Shown: positions 1-10,072, counted from the first letter of the stretch. The stretch is 36,393 nt of DNA from an uncultured Enterobacterales bacterium (GCA_937981905.1 CALJMY010000221.1:1-36393), one strand, 5' to 3'. Numbers and translations are program-made. Notes: a model not told the origin generated them from the sequence alone.

Positions 1-1
1 T

Positions 2-166
2 ACATTAAATTATCGCTACCGTGCATCTAAAGGATGGTTTTTAAGTAGTGAATATAATGTGGTTAAAAGCTATCGTCCTTCACGAATTTATACTGGACAG
101 CCAATACACTTAACTGAGCAACAACTACAGTTATCGGCAAGGTATTTTTTTGCAAAATCTCTTTAA
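2..166 (+). CDS. C-terminal fragment of an unidentified, possibly outer-membrane beta-barrel protein
   Basis: An open frame enters from the left edge and stops with TAA at 164-166, giving the last 54 residues of a protein. The tail alternates polar and hydrophobic/aromatic residues (for example LNYRYRAS, SSEYNVV, LQLSARYFFAKSL), as in the closing strands of outer-membrane beta-barrels. That reading is inference; no family could be recognised from so short a piece. No clear terminator follows, and the next gene starts 163 bases downstream on the same strand. Confidence 0.5.
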   Translation, partial: TLNYRYRASKGWFLSSEYNVVKSYRPSRIYTGQPIHLTEQQLQLSARYFFAKSL

Positions 167-329
167 TAACTAATTAATAAGCTAAGTTGTTCTACTCTTG
201 GGGTAAATTAACTATGTTATCACCATCTGACAATATTAATATTCCTACCAATAAATATACAACCTAATGACATTCAAATCTTTTATACAGTAATTCAATT
301 AGTGCTTATTATATAAGGTAAATATTTCA

Positions 330-1226
330 ATGAATACAACACAAATCGGATACTTATGCGCGTTAGCCGCTGCACTAATATGGAGTGGTTTCATACTTGT
401 ATCTCGTTTTGGTGGGGTGAGCGAATTAACATCGTTTGATATGATTGCTATTAGGTATGTGACTTGTTCTTTTTTATTACTGCCAGTCTGGTGGTTTAAG
501 TTTAGATTTAAAGGATTTGATAAGCGTTTAATCGCTGCTAGCGTTATTGGTGGTTTGATCTATGCGCTCTTTACATTCCAAGGTTTCTCTCAAGCACCAG
601 CTTCTCATGCGGCAATTCTTTTGGCGGGGCTCATGCCATTCTTTATTATTGTGCTTTCATATTTTATAAATGGTGAACGTCCATCTAAACAAAAATGGTT
701 TGGTATTGGATTTATTACACTAGGTATTTTACTGTTGTTTTTACCGTTGTTACAAAACGGACAACTCAATATAGGCCACTTTTATTTTGCCGCTGCTGCA
801 TTATGCTGGTCAATTTTTTCTGTGCTTATTAAACGTTGGAACATTGATCCTTGGGAAGTGACTATTAGTTTAGCAGTAGTAACATGTGTTATTTATATGC
901 CGTTTTATATCATGTTTGCACCTAAAGCGATTAGTATTGATTTGTGGCGTACGATTTCAGTTCAAGCATTCTATCAAGGTTTCTTAGCAACGATTGTTCA
1001 AGTAGTCTTGTTTGTTAAGGCTGTCCAATACATAGGACCTTCTAGTATGGGAGCAATGATGGCTATTGTTCCAATCATCTCTGGTATAAGCGCTTTATTC
1101 TTATTTAATGAACCATCAAGTAGTGCATTAGTTATTGGTTTATTTATGGTTAGTTTTGGTGCTTGGTTTGCACATACACGTTTAATAAAAGTGTTAAATC
1201 AACGTTCAAAAAAGTCTATGTCATAG
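330..1226 (+). CDS. EamA/DMT-family membrane transporter
   Basis: A 298-residue polytopic inner-membrane protein with about ten hydrophobic segments arranged as two EamA repeats (roughly residues 8-138 and 150-285), the architecture and length of drug/metabolite transporter (DMT) superfamily exporters. The N-terminal segment AAALIWSGFILVSRFGG and the later SSMGAMMAIVPIISGISALF segment are typical of each half. The family exports amino acids, metabolites or drugs; the substrate cannot be read from sequence. A modest AAGG lies about 11 bases before the ATG. It stands alone between the truncated upstream gene and the methyltransferase. Confidence 0.85.
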   Translation: MNTTQIGYLCALAAALIWSGFILVSRFGGVSELTSFDMIAIRYVTCSFLLLPVWWFKFRFKGFDKRLIAASVIGGLIYALFTFQGFSQAPASHAAILLAGLMPFFIIVLSYFINGERPSKQKWFGIGFITLGILLLFLPLLQNGQLNIGHFYFAAAALCWSIFSVLIKRWNIDPWEVTISLAVVTCVIYMPFYIMFAPKAISIDLWRTISVQAFYQGFLATIVQVVLFVKAVQYIGPSSMGAMMAIVPIISGISALFLFNEPSSSALVIGLFMVSFGAWFAHTRLIKVLNQRSKKSMS

Positions 1227-1346
1227 ATATTTTCTTAATGATTCATAAATAGGTCATTACTTAAATTGAAAAATAATATTTGAGATATAAATAAACGTTA
1301 AATAATATCGACGATATCGTTATGCACTTAATCTGTGAATCTACGT

Positions 1347-1352
1347 TATAAT
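1347..1352 (+). promoter_or_regulatory. Candidate -10 box for the methyltransferase gene
   Basis: A perfect TATAAT lies at 1347-1352, with only a weak -35 (TGCACT) 18 bases upstream. It would place the transcript start near 1359, downstream of the GTG at 1335 and upstream of the ATG at 1380. This supports the shorter methyltransferase start. Confidence 0.4.
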
Positions 1353-1379
1353 ATTCCTTTTATTTTATATAAGTCCCTA

Positions 1380-2282
1380 ATGAAATTTCTAATTGAACAT
1401 TTAAATCAACAAACGTTGGGTACAGACGCTCGTCGTCTTTTTCATGGCCGCGGTAAATGTTATGAAGGGTTTGAGCAAGTCACCATTGATTGGTTTTCAC
1501 CTGCTATCTTTATCACGCTTTTCAGTGCTTATGAAAATGATTTTGAAGTTCAATTAATCGATTCTATTAAACAAGCCTATCCTAACTTTGATGGTCCATT
1601 ACTTATACAGCGCCGTTATATTCAAGGAGCACCTGTTGAGGTAATTCAGGGGGAATTACCTAGTCCTCATCATGTCACTGAAGCTGGTGTTACCTATCAA
1701 GTTAAATTATTAGATGGACAAAATAATGGCTTGTTTTTAGATATGTCTAATGGTCGTGCTTGGATGAAAAGCCATGCTGAAGGTAGGAATGTATTAAATT
1801 TATTTAGCTATACCTGTTCATTTTCTTTGGCTGCGTTTAGTGGCGGTGCAAAGCAAGTCATCAATATTGATATGAGTCATGGTGCGTTAAAGCTTGGTAA
1901 GATTAACCATAAGTTAAATGATATTGCGACTGAGAACGTTAAATTTTTTCGCCATGACATTTTTAATTCATGGGGGAAATTAAAACGTTATGGGACTTAT
2001 GAAACTATTATTTTTGATCCTCCGACGAATCAAGTAGGCAGTTTTACCGCTGAAAAAGATTACCAGCGTTTAATTAAACGTATTGAGCAGCTAGCGAGTG
2101 ATAAAGCTGATTTATTAGTATGTTTAAATTCACCTGATTTAGACCAAGCGTTTATTAAGCAATTGATGGAAGAACATTCACCTAGTTGTGAATTTGTTGG
2201 TGTGGTAGAAAACCCGGCAGTATTTAAAGAAATAGATAGTGATAAAGGACTTAAAGTTTATCACTATCGATATCATGCTTAG
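1380..2282 (+). CDS. Class I SAM-dependent methyltransferase (RlmI/RlmK-like fold, shorter)
   Basis: A 300-residue protein with a Rossmann-type methyltransferase core. The segment GLFLDMSNGRAWM precedes motif I (VLNLFSYTCSFSLAAFSGGA), followed by the acidic ribose-binding segment VINIDMS and a motif IV of DPPT. This arrangement is characteristic of the Methyltrans_SAM family that includes the 23S rRNA m5C methyltransferase RlmI, but the protein lacks RlmI's N-terminal PUA domain, so the substrate is unknown (probably RNA, by inference). I chose the ATG at 1380 over the in-frame GTG at 1335 because a TATAAT box lies between them. Neither start has a strong Shine-Dalgarno. Confidence 0.8.
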   Translation: MKFLIEHLNQQTLGTDARRLFHGRGKCYEGFEQVTIDWFSPAIFITLFSAYENDFEVQLIDSIKQAYPNFDGPLLIQRRYIQGAPVEVIQGELPSPHHVTEAGVTYQVKLLDGQNNGLFLDMSNGRAWMKSHAEGRNVLNLFSYTCSFSLAAFSGGAKQVINIDMSHGALKLGKINHKLNDIATENVKFFRHDIFNSWGKLKRYGTYETIIFDPPTNQVGSFTAEKDYQRLIKRIEQLASDKADLLVCLNSPDLDQAFIKQLMEEHSPSCEFVGVVENPAVFKEIDSDKGLKVYHYRYHA

Positions 2283-2305
2283 ATAAAATCTAAAAGCGAT
2301 TCGTA

Positions 2306-2497
2306 TTAATCACGCATCGCTTCTTTTATCTTTTGGTCCGTTTTGTATTGGCTTAATGCATATACAGACCAAATAGCGGCAATTGGCCAGCCAATTACGG
2401 TGATTTGTAAAATTAAACAAATGATACCTGAAATAGGTTTACCTATAGTAAAGAACTGTAACCAAGGTATTAGTAGCGCTAATATTAATCGTAACAT
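2306..2497 (-). CDS. Small two-helix membrane protein, YqaE/Pmp3-like
   Basis: A 63-residue protein with two hydrophobic helices (about residues 2-20 and 23-48) joined by a short FTIGKPISG turn, and a polar charged tail YKTDQKIKEAMRD. Size and layout resemble the YqaE/Pmp3 group of small stress-related membrane proteins. The assignment is tentative because the family's loop motif is only partly visible. A good GGAGAG Shine-Dalgarno precedes the ATG. It is convergent with the methyltransferase gene (23 bases between stops) and divergent from dld. Confidence 0.6.
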   Translation of the reverse strand: MLRLILALLIPWLQFFTIGKPISGIICLILQITVIGWPIAAIWSVYALSQYKTDQKIKEAMRD

Positions 2498-2610
2498 GTA
2501 AAACTCTCCATTATTTTTTAATGCATTATAACTGATTTTTATCCCTCACTGCATTTATGTTTAATCATTAATGTCAGAATATAATTCCTTATAACGTATT
2601 CCTTTTTAAA

Positions 2611-2639
2611 TTCACTCTCTTTTACCATTAAGGTATAAT
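2611..2639 (+). promoter_or_regulatory. Candidate sigma-70 promoter for dld
   Basis: TTCACT (2611-2616, four of six matches to TTGACA) is followed by a 17-base spacer and a perfect TATAAT (2634-2639). The start would fall near 2646, giving a leader of about 67 bases before the dld ATG. Confidence 0.5.
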
Positions 2640-2670
2640 TGAAAGCATTAATTATATTCATCTCCCCCTA

Positions 2671-2692
2671 TTTTATGTAACAGCACATAAAA
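2671..2692 (+). promoter_or_regulatory. Candidate operator in the dld leader: perfect 8-bp inverted repeat with 6-base spacer
   Basis: TTTTATGT (2671-2678) and ACATAAAA (2685-2692) are exact reverse complements around the spacer AACAGC. The site begins about 25 bases after the predicted transcription start and ends 20 bases before the ATG, a position suited to a repressor. Its spacing resembles a CRP site but the half-site is TATGT, not TGTGA, so CRP is unlikely. The binding protein is unknown. Confidence 0.35.
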
Positions 2693-2712
2693 GTAATTTA
2701 TAGAGGTTCAGC

Positions 2713-4416
2713 ATGACCGGCAGTAATTCAGAACAACTTTCATTGATTGAAGAATTAAAAACGATAGTGGGTGCTAGTAACACATTAACTGATAGCGTTA
2801 AAAAACAAGCCTTTACCAAAGGTATTCGTTTTGGTGGAGGGGATGCAGTTGCTGTTGTAAAACCAGCAACATTGGTTGAGATTTGGCAAATATTGAAAGT
2901 ATGTGTAGCTGCTGATATCGCCGTAATAATGCAAGCAGCCAATACTGGATTAACAGGTGGTTCAACGCCAGACGGCAATGAATACGACCGCTCTATTGTT
3001 ATTATCAGTACGATGAGAGTTAACGATATTCATATTGTTGATAATGGTAAACAAATTGTTGGATTACCTGGCAGTACTCTTTTCGGTTTAGAAGATGTTT
3101 TGAAGCCTTACGGACGTGAGCCTCATTCAGTTATCGGTTCATCTTGTATTGGTGCTTCAATCGTTGGTGGTATTTGTAATAACTCTGGTGGTGCTTTAGT
3201 ACAACGAGGACCTGCTTACACTGAATTATCTATTTATGCTCAAATTGATATCGATGGAAACCTATCTTTAGTTAATAATTTAGGCATTCATTTAGGTAAT
3301 AATCCAGAAGAGATTTTAACGAATTTACAGCAAAAAAACTTTACAGATAGCGATCTTGAATTCACAGAAAAACGTGCTTCAGATAATGAATATCATGAAC
3401 GTGTTCGCCAAATTGATGAGCCAACACCGTCACGTTATAACAATGATGGCCGTCGTTTATATGAATCATCTGGTTGTGCAGGAAAGCTTGCTGTATTTGC
3501 CGTACGTTTAGATACTTTTGAAATACCTGCTAAGCAGCAAGTTTTTTATGTGGGTACGAACGATGCTCAAGTATTAACTAAAATGCGCCGTGATATTTTA
3601 TCAACATTTAAATCATTACCTGTCTCAGGTGAGTATTTACATCGTGATTGTTACGACACGTCTAAAAAATATGGTAAAGATACGTTCCTAGTTATCGATA
3701 AGTTAGGTTCAAAATATATTCCAAAAATGTTTGGTATGAAACGTGTTGTTGATCGTTACGCCGATAAAATTAGTTTTTTACCGACTAAAATTTCAGATCG
3801 TTTCATGCAATACCTCAGTTGTTTATGGCCAGACCATTTACCTAAACGCATGAACGAGTTTCGTGACCAATATGAACATCATTGGATTTTAGAAATGAGT
3901 AATGAAGGTGTTGATGAGGCCAAAGCTTATTTAGATGACTTCTTTGCTAACAACGAAGGTAATTACTTTGATTGTACAAAAGATGAAGGTGAAAAAGCTA
4001 TTTTACATCGCTTTGTAGCGGGTGGTGCAATTGGTCGTCAGCAACTGATGAACAGTAAAGAACTTGGTAACATAATGACTATTGACGTTGCTTTCCCACG
4101 TAACGAGCAAGACTGGTTTGAAAAGTTACCTAAAGAACTAGATGATCAAATTGCCGTTAAATTATATTACGGACATTTGTTCTGTCATGTTATGCATCAA
4201 AATTATATTTTGAAAAAGGGCGTTGATAGCAAAGCTGTTAAAGCAAAAATATTAGAAAGCTTTGATGCTCGCGGTGCTGAATATCCTGCTGAGCATAATG
4301 TTGGGCATGAATATTTTGCCAAAGATGCATTAAAGAGTTTTTACAAAGAACTCGATCCAACTAATAGCTTTAATCCTGGTATTGGTAAAACATCAAAATG
4401 TAAGCATTGGCATTAA
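2713..4416 (+). CDS. dld: Quinone-dependent D-lactate dehydrogenase
   Basis: A 567-residue FAD flavoprotein that oxidises D-lactate to pyruvate and passes electrons to the quinone pool, as a peripheral protein on the inner face of the membrane. E. coli Dld is close in length (571). The FAD-binding PCMH-type domain occupies roughly residues 40-230, with the phosphate-binding segments ANTGLTGGSTPDG (76-88) and GASIVGGICNNSGGALVQRG. The C-terminal part matches the membrane-binding D-LDH domain and ends with EHNVGHEY and LDPTNSFNPGIGK. The start is supported by GAGG six bases upstream. It is monocistronic: own promoter, own terminator, with an inverted repeat in the leader that may be an operator. 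Confidence 0.95.
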   Translation: MTGSNSEQLSLIEELKTIVGASNTLTDSVKKQAFTKGIRFGGGDAVAVVKPATLVEIWQILKVCVAADIAVIMQAANTGLTGGSTPDGNEYDRSIVIISTMRVNDIHIVDNGKQIVGLPGSTLFGLEDVLKPYGREPHSVIGSSCIGASIVGGICNNSGGALVQRGPAYTELSIYAQIDIDGNLSLVNNLGIHLGNNPEEILTNLQQKNFTDSDLEFTEKRASDNEYHERVRQIDEPTPSRYNNDGRRLYESSGCAGKLAVFAVRLDTFEIPAKQQVFYVGTNDAQVLTKMRRDILSTFKSLPVSGEYLHRDCYDTSKKYGKDTFLVIDKLGSKYIPKMFGMKRVVDRYADKISFLPTKISDRFMQYLSCLWPDHLPKRMNEFRDQYEHHWILEMSNEGVDEAKAYLDDFFANNEGNYFDCTKDEGEKAILHRFVAGGAIGRQQLMNSKELGNIMTIDVAFPRNEQDWFEKLPKELDDQIAVKLYYGHLFCHVMHQNYILKKGVDSKAVKAKILESFDARGAEYPAEHNVGHEYFAKDALKSFYKELDPTNSFNPGIGKTSKCKHWH

Positions 4417-4446
4417 GCCTATTTAGACTTACGATAACTATTAACT

Positions 4447-4476
4447 AAAAATGCCGCTTATTAAGCGGCATTTTTT
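4447..4476 (+). terminator. Rho-independent terminator of dld
   Basis: ATGCCGCTT and AAGCGGCAT form a perfect 9-bp stem with an ATT loop, flanked by AAAA upstream and a TTTTT tail. It lies 30 bases after the dld stop. Confidence 0.9.
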
Positions 4477-4599
4477 ATAATGGTTAAATATTTTAAATAA
4501 TGACATTAACGGCTTTTAAATAAAGCATTGATTAACTCAGCATCTATTTTAAGATTGCTTATATACGGCTTATCTGTAAGTTCAAACTAAGGTATCGAT

Positions 4600-5226
4600 A
4601 TGAAATCATTTAATGAATTATCAAAGATTGATCGTGATTTACCGCAAGATAGCCATGCTGGTGGCTTGTCGTTTGAAGCATATCCAATAGAAAGCTGGCT
4701 CCCTGAACATTGCGGTGAAATGGACTTGATGATTAAAGCTGATGGTCAGTGGTGGCATGAAGGAAACATTATCAGCCGTGAAAAGTTAGTGTTACTGTTC
4801 AGTAAAATTTTATGTAAAGAAAATGAACAATATTACTTAAAAACACCGATAGAAAAGATTGAAATAATAGTCGAGGATGCACCATTTGTTGTGGTTGATT
4901 ATCAAATATCGACAGATGAAAATGGCGTTGAATCTATTATATTAAAAACAAATATTGGCGATGACATACCACTTTCAACAGATTATCCGCTACAACTGCG
5001 TGGTGATGATAATACTCCTTATCTGATATTAAAACGAGGACTGGATGCGTTAATCAATCGTGCCGTGTTTTACGATTTAGTTGAAATAGCACTACGTCAA
5101 ACTAATGATCTAAAGAGTAATGAAACTAAAAGTAATAACAGTAACGTACCAGATTTTGAGAATGAACTATGGCTTACAAGTAATGGTTCAATCCACTTGT
5201 TGGGGCAATTAAATGAAGACAGTTAG
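4600..5226 (+). CDS. DUF1285 family protein
   Basis: A 208-residue soluble protein matching DUF1285. Near the N-terminus it has a MDLMIKADGQWWHEGNII segment, then SREKLVLLFSKIL, YYLKTPIEKIEI and EDAPFVVVDYQI, the usual order of conserved blocks. The family function is not established. It is slightly longer than typical members because of a polar, Asn/Ser-rich stretch near residues 168-185. AAGG eight bases upstream supports the ATG. It sits alone after the dld terminator and converges with roxA. Confidence 0.8.
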   Translation: MKSFNELSKIDRDLPQDSHAGGLSFEAYPIESWLPEHCGEMDLMIKADGQWWHEGNIISREKLVLLFSKILCKENEQYYLKTPIEKIEIIVEDAPFVVVDYQISTDENGVESIILKTNIGDDIPLSTDYPLQLRGDDNTPYLILKRGLDALINRAVFYDLVEIALRQTNDLKSNETKSNNSNVPDFENELWLTSNGSIHLLGQLNEDS

Positions 5227-5321
5227 GCTTGGATAATTAAGTTAAGGGATTAAGGAACAGCACTAACTGACAGAAGTAAGTTACACAGCAAACGTACACC
5301 GTAATAGTATTAAGCTAACGT

Positions 5322-5353
5322 AAAAGCAGGCCATTATTTACAATAACGACCTG
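5322..5353 (-). terminator. Likely terminator of roxA (minus strand)
   Basis: In minus-strand RNA, CAGGUCGUUAUU pairs along all 12 positions with AAUAAUGGCCUG (two G·U pairs, GUA loop) and is followed by CUUUUA. The plus strand would have two C·A mismatches at those positions, which assigns the structure to the minus-strand transcript. It begins 35 bases after the roxA stop. Confidence 0.65.
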
Positions 5354-5387
5354 TCGATCATATACCATTCATGATCATAAAAATATG

Positions 5388-6539
5388 TTACTCGGGATCA
5401 GAAAAATACCAGTAACCTAAATTAATAAGCTCAATCAATAAAGCCATAAACTCAGGTTCTTCTAACCATGGACTTAATAATTCTTGTGTTAATGATTGTG
5501 TATCAGCAAGTAAACGCAAAGGTGTTGTTAATGAATCACTTAACGTATATTTTTCGCCATTAATATAAACACTAGCTAATGCTGATTCATGTGAGAAATA
5601 AAGACAACGTAAACCACCTAAACGATTCAACGGTTGGTCTTCTAATATATCTAACACTTCTGATATTTCAAACGGTACTAAGTCTTCATCGATAGCAAGT
5701 TCATGCTTAGCGCTTGATAAGTGCTGTCCATAAAAATCAGTTAAAACAGCATCATTTGACAACATATCTTTAAGACTATTAGTCAGGTTATTGATATCTG
5801 TCTCATCGATAAGTCCGGGAGTTTGTGTTGCTTGTCTATCAGGGTCAACAACCATCTCTTTACCTAGTTGATTATCAATTAAATAATCTGCTAAGCCACT
5901 CATTAAATGAGATTTTGCGATAGTACGATAACCAATAGAGAAGGTCATTGATGGTTCAATGGCAATACCTTGATGTGGAAAACCAGGCGGGACATATAAA
6001 ATATCGCCAGGATTCAATTCAACATCAATAATAGGTTCGAACGCTTCAACATGAAGTAATGCTTGGTCTGCAATGACTTCTTTTAGTGCTTCATTACTGC
6101 CCACTTGCCAGCTGCGTTTACCACTGCCTTGGATGAGAAACACATCATAGTTATCAACATGAGGTCCAACGCCACCGCCGGGTGTTGCATAGCTCACCAT
6201 AACATCATCGATACGCCAATTAGGTAAGAACCTAAATTCGCTAAGCAGAGCATCTACATTCTCATCCCAGTGATCAACACCTTGAATAAGCAACGACCAA
6301 TTGGTTTCACCTAAATGGCTGTAATCTTCAAAAGGGCCATGTTGTGCGTCCCATTTACCATCAATTTGTGACACTAAACGTGATTCTATTTGTTCTTCCA
6401 TCGCCAAGCCTGCAAGTTCATCAGGCGTGATAGGATCTTCAAAATTTGCTAATCCTTGACGGATTAATAGTGGCTTTTTCTGCCAATATTCGTCAAGGAA
6501 CTGTTGACGAGTAAGATTGTTTAAATTAACGCTATACAT
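5388..6539 (-). CDS. roxA: Ribosomal protein uL16 arginine 3-hydroxylase (JmjC/cupin oxygenase)
   Basis: A 383-residue Fe(II)/2-oxoglutarate oxygenase of the RoxA (YcfD) type, which hydroxylates an arginine of ribosomal protein L16 in E. coli. The iron-binding triad is visible: H127 and D129 in GPHVDNYDVFLIQGSG and H189 in VPPGFPHQG, two residues offset from the E. coli numbering. The N-terminal FLDEYWQKKPLLIRQ is the standard entry into the family, and length is near the E. coli protein (373). In E. coli it lies near purB beyond phoPQ; here it directly follows purB on the same strand, but a terminator separates them. A 13-bp palindrome lies upstream. Confidence 0.9.
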   Translation of the reverse strand: MYSVNLNNLTRQQFLDEYWQKKPLLIRQGLANFEDPITPDELAGLAMEEQIESRLVSQIDGKWDAQHGPFEDYSHLGETNWSLLIQGVDHWDENVDALLSEFRFLPNWRIDDVMVSYATPGGGVGPHVDNYDVFLIQGSGKRSWQVGSNEALKEVIADQALLHVEAFEPIIDVELNPGDILYVPPGFPHQGIAIEPSMTFSIGYRTIAKSHLMSGLADYLIDNQLGKEMVVDPDRQATQTPGLIDETDINNLTNSLKDMLSNDAVLTDFYGQHLSSAKHELAIDEDLVPFEISEVLDILEDQPLNRLGGLRCLYFSHESALASVYINGEKYTLSDSLTTPLRLLADTQSLTQELLSPWLEEPEFMALLIELINLGYWYFSDPE

Positions 6540-6570
6540 AGTGTTCTCAATTGTTTGAGGAGAAGTGTAT

Positions 6571-6600
6571 TTATACTTATGATTAATATCATAAGTATAA
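6571..6600 (-). promoter_or_regulatory. Perfect 13-bp inverted repeat upstream of roxA
   Basis: TTATACTTATGAT (6571-6583) and ATCATAAGTATAA (6588-6600) are exact reverse complements with a TAAT loop. It lies 32 bases upstream of the roxA start and 25 bases beyond the purB terminator. It has no usable T-tract toward roxA. It could be an operator or a 5'-leader hairpin. Confidence 0.5.
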
Positions 6601-6619
6601 AAAACTTCCTAGACCAAAA

Positions 6620-6658
6620 CTAAAAAGGCAGTGAATTTAAGAGAAAATTCACTGCCTT
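6620..6658 (-). terminator. Rho-independent terminator of purB
   Basis: AAGGCAGTGAATTT (6625-6638) and AAATTCACTGCCTT (6645-6658) form a perfect 14-bp stem with a 6-base loop. Reading the minus strand, it is followed by TTTTTAGTTTT, so it terminates the purB transcript. Confidence 0.88.
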
Positions 6659-6672
6659 GAGCTACTTATACC

Positions 6673-6698
6673 GAGTACTAATAAAAGTATTAATACTC
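6673..6698 (-). other. Second hairpin in the purB 3' region
   Basis: On the minus-strand RNA GAGUAUUAAU pairs with AUUAGUACUC through 10 positions with one G·U (C·A on the plus strand), loop ACUUUU. A further ACTTATA/TATAAGT pair (6664-6670 and 6704-6710) encloses it. It lies between the purB stop and the terminator and may protect the mRNA 3' end. Confidence 0.5.
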
Positions 6699-6718
6699 TT
6701 TATTATAAGTGGCTTAAA

Positions 6719-8735
<2,017 letters not shown>

Positions 8736-8736
8736 A

Positions 8737-9840
8737 TTAATCCTTAATCGTTTCGTCAATGATAGCGCCGCCTAGACAAACTTCATCTAAGTAGAAAACT
8801 GCAGATTGTCCCGGTGTTACAGAGCTTTGTGGTTCATCAAAAATAACGCGAACTTGATCTGGACCTGCTGGATAAAGCGTACAAGGGATATCAGTTTGGC
8901 GATAACGTGTTTTAACCGTTAATTTAGTTACTTGTTGTGGGCCAAGGCGATCAGTCCAATGTGTTTGACTGGCTAACAAACCATTTGAGAATAGGCGAGG
9001 GTGATCACTACCTTGACCAACGAGTAACACATTGCGTTCTAAATCTTTATCGACTACATACCAAGGTGCATCGCCGTGTTTTGCTAGGCCGCCAATTTGT
9101 AAACCTTTACGCTGACCTAACGTGTGATACATCAAACCATCATGTTTACCAATGACTTCGCCTTCACAGGTTTCAATGTTACCCGGTTGTGCTGGTAAAT
9201 ATTTAGCAAGGAAGTCTTTAAACTTGCGCTCGCCAATAAAACAAATGCCAGTAGAATCTTTTTTATTGTGCGTTACTAAACCTTGCGCTAATGCGATTTC
9301 ACGCACTTCAGGCTTTTCTAATTCGCCAACAGGGAATAATGTTTGAGCAACGTGTTCGCTACCTAACGTATATAAAAAGTAGCTTTGGTCTTTATTAGTA
9401 TCAAGGCCGCGTAATAACTGCCAGTTTCCATCAACTTCACGTCTTCGAACATAATGACCTGTTGCAATGTAATCGGCATTAAGTGTTTCGGCAGCAAATT
9501 CTAGAAAGGCTTTAAATTTGATTTCTTTATTACAAATGATATCAGGATTTGGCGTGCGGCCAGCTTTGTATTCAGCTAAGAAATATTCAAATACATTATC
9601 CCAATATTCAGCAGCAAAGTTGATGCTGTGTAAAGGAATATCTAATTTGTCACATACCGCTTGAGCATCACGTAAATCGTCAGCCGCTGAACAATATTCA
9701 TCTGTGTCGTCTTCTTCCCAGTTTTTCATAAACAACCCTTCGACTTGATAGCCTTGTTGTTTAAGAAGATAAGCGGATACTGAAGAATCTACACCACCGG
9801 AAATACCGACGATTACTTTTTTGTTGGCGTTGTCTGACAT
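8737..9840 (-). CDS. mnmA: tRNA-specific 2-thiouridylase
   Basis: A 367-residue enzyme that installs the 2-thio group on the wobble uridine U34 of Lys, Glu and Gln tRNAs, using ATP and sulfur relayed by the Tus system. The PP-loop SGGVDSS occupies residues 14-20; the two catalytic cysteines are in the [12 protein letters not shown] segment and in [12 protein letters not shown]. The length matches E. coli MnmA (368). AGGG lies five bases before the ATG. It heads the mnmA–hflD–purB block. In E. coli nudJ lies between rluE and mnmA; here a 232-base gap holds no gene. Confidence 0.97.
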   Translation of the reverse strand: MSDNANKKVIVGISGGVDSSVSAYLLKQQGYQVEGLFMKNWEEDDTDEYCSAADDLRDAQAVCDKLDIPLHSINFAAEYWDNVFEYFLAEYKAGRTPNPDIICNKEIKFKAFLEFAAETLNADYIATGHYVRRREVDGNWQLLRGLDTNKDQSYFLYTLGSEHVAQTLFPVGELEKPEVREIALAQGLVTHNKKDSTGICFIGERKFKDFLAKYLPAQPGNIETCEGEVIGKHDGLMYHTLGQRKGLQIGGLAKHGDAPWYVVDKDLERNVLLVGQGSDHPRLFSNGLLASQTHWTDRLGPQQVTKLTVKTRYRQTDIPCTLYPAGPDQVRVIFDEPQSSVTPGQSAVFYLDEVCLGGAIIDETIKD

Positions 9841-9849
9841 TGAAACCCT

Positions 9850-9879
9850 GTTCTTTCGATAATAGTTCTTTCGATAATC
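9850..9879 (+). repeat. Two tandem copies of a 15-bp unit upstream of mnmA
   Basis: GTTCTTTCGATAATA (9850-9864) is followed at once by GTTCTTTCGATAATC (9865-9879), differing only in the last base. It lies 10-39 bases upstream of the mnmA ATG, so it may be in the promoter or leader. Confidence 0.7.
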
Positions 9880-10030
9880 ATTGGCTTATTGTTTCATCGA
9901 CTTATTTTATTCGATAAGATAACCAATAACCTGTATTTTTAGGGCGCAAATTTTAACACAAACAATAAGGTGTTGGTAGTTGAAACAATGATAAATTAAT
10001 AAGACTTATTTGATTTTTTAAGAGGATAAT

Positions 10031-10056
10031 AGCCTTATATATCGATATATAAGGCT
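10031..10056. repeat. 26-bp perfect palindrome between rluE and mnmA
   Basis: Positions 10031-10043 (AGCCTTATATATC) and 10044-10056 (GATATATAAGGCT) are exact reverse complements with no spacer, centred on ATCGAT. It lies 17 bases past the rluE stop. No long T-tract follows on either strand, so it is not a classic terminator although it may still help end rluE transcripts. Confidence 0.8.
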
Positions 10057-10072
10057 GAGATAAAGATAAAAC

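Noticed and set aside
2671-2692. CRP site upstream of dld
   Set aside because: The 6-base spacing fits, but the half-sites are TATGT/ACATA rather than TGTGA/TCACA.
2673-2978. Minus-strand 101-codon frame over the start of dld
   Set aside because: A shadow of the well-supported dld coding sequence; no Shine-Dalgarno and Ala/Thr/Ser-rich composition typical of antisense reading.
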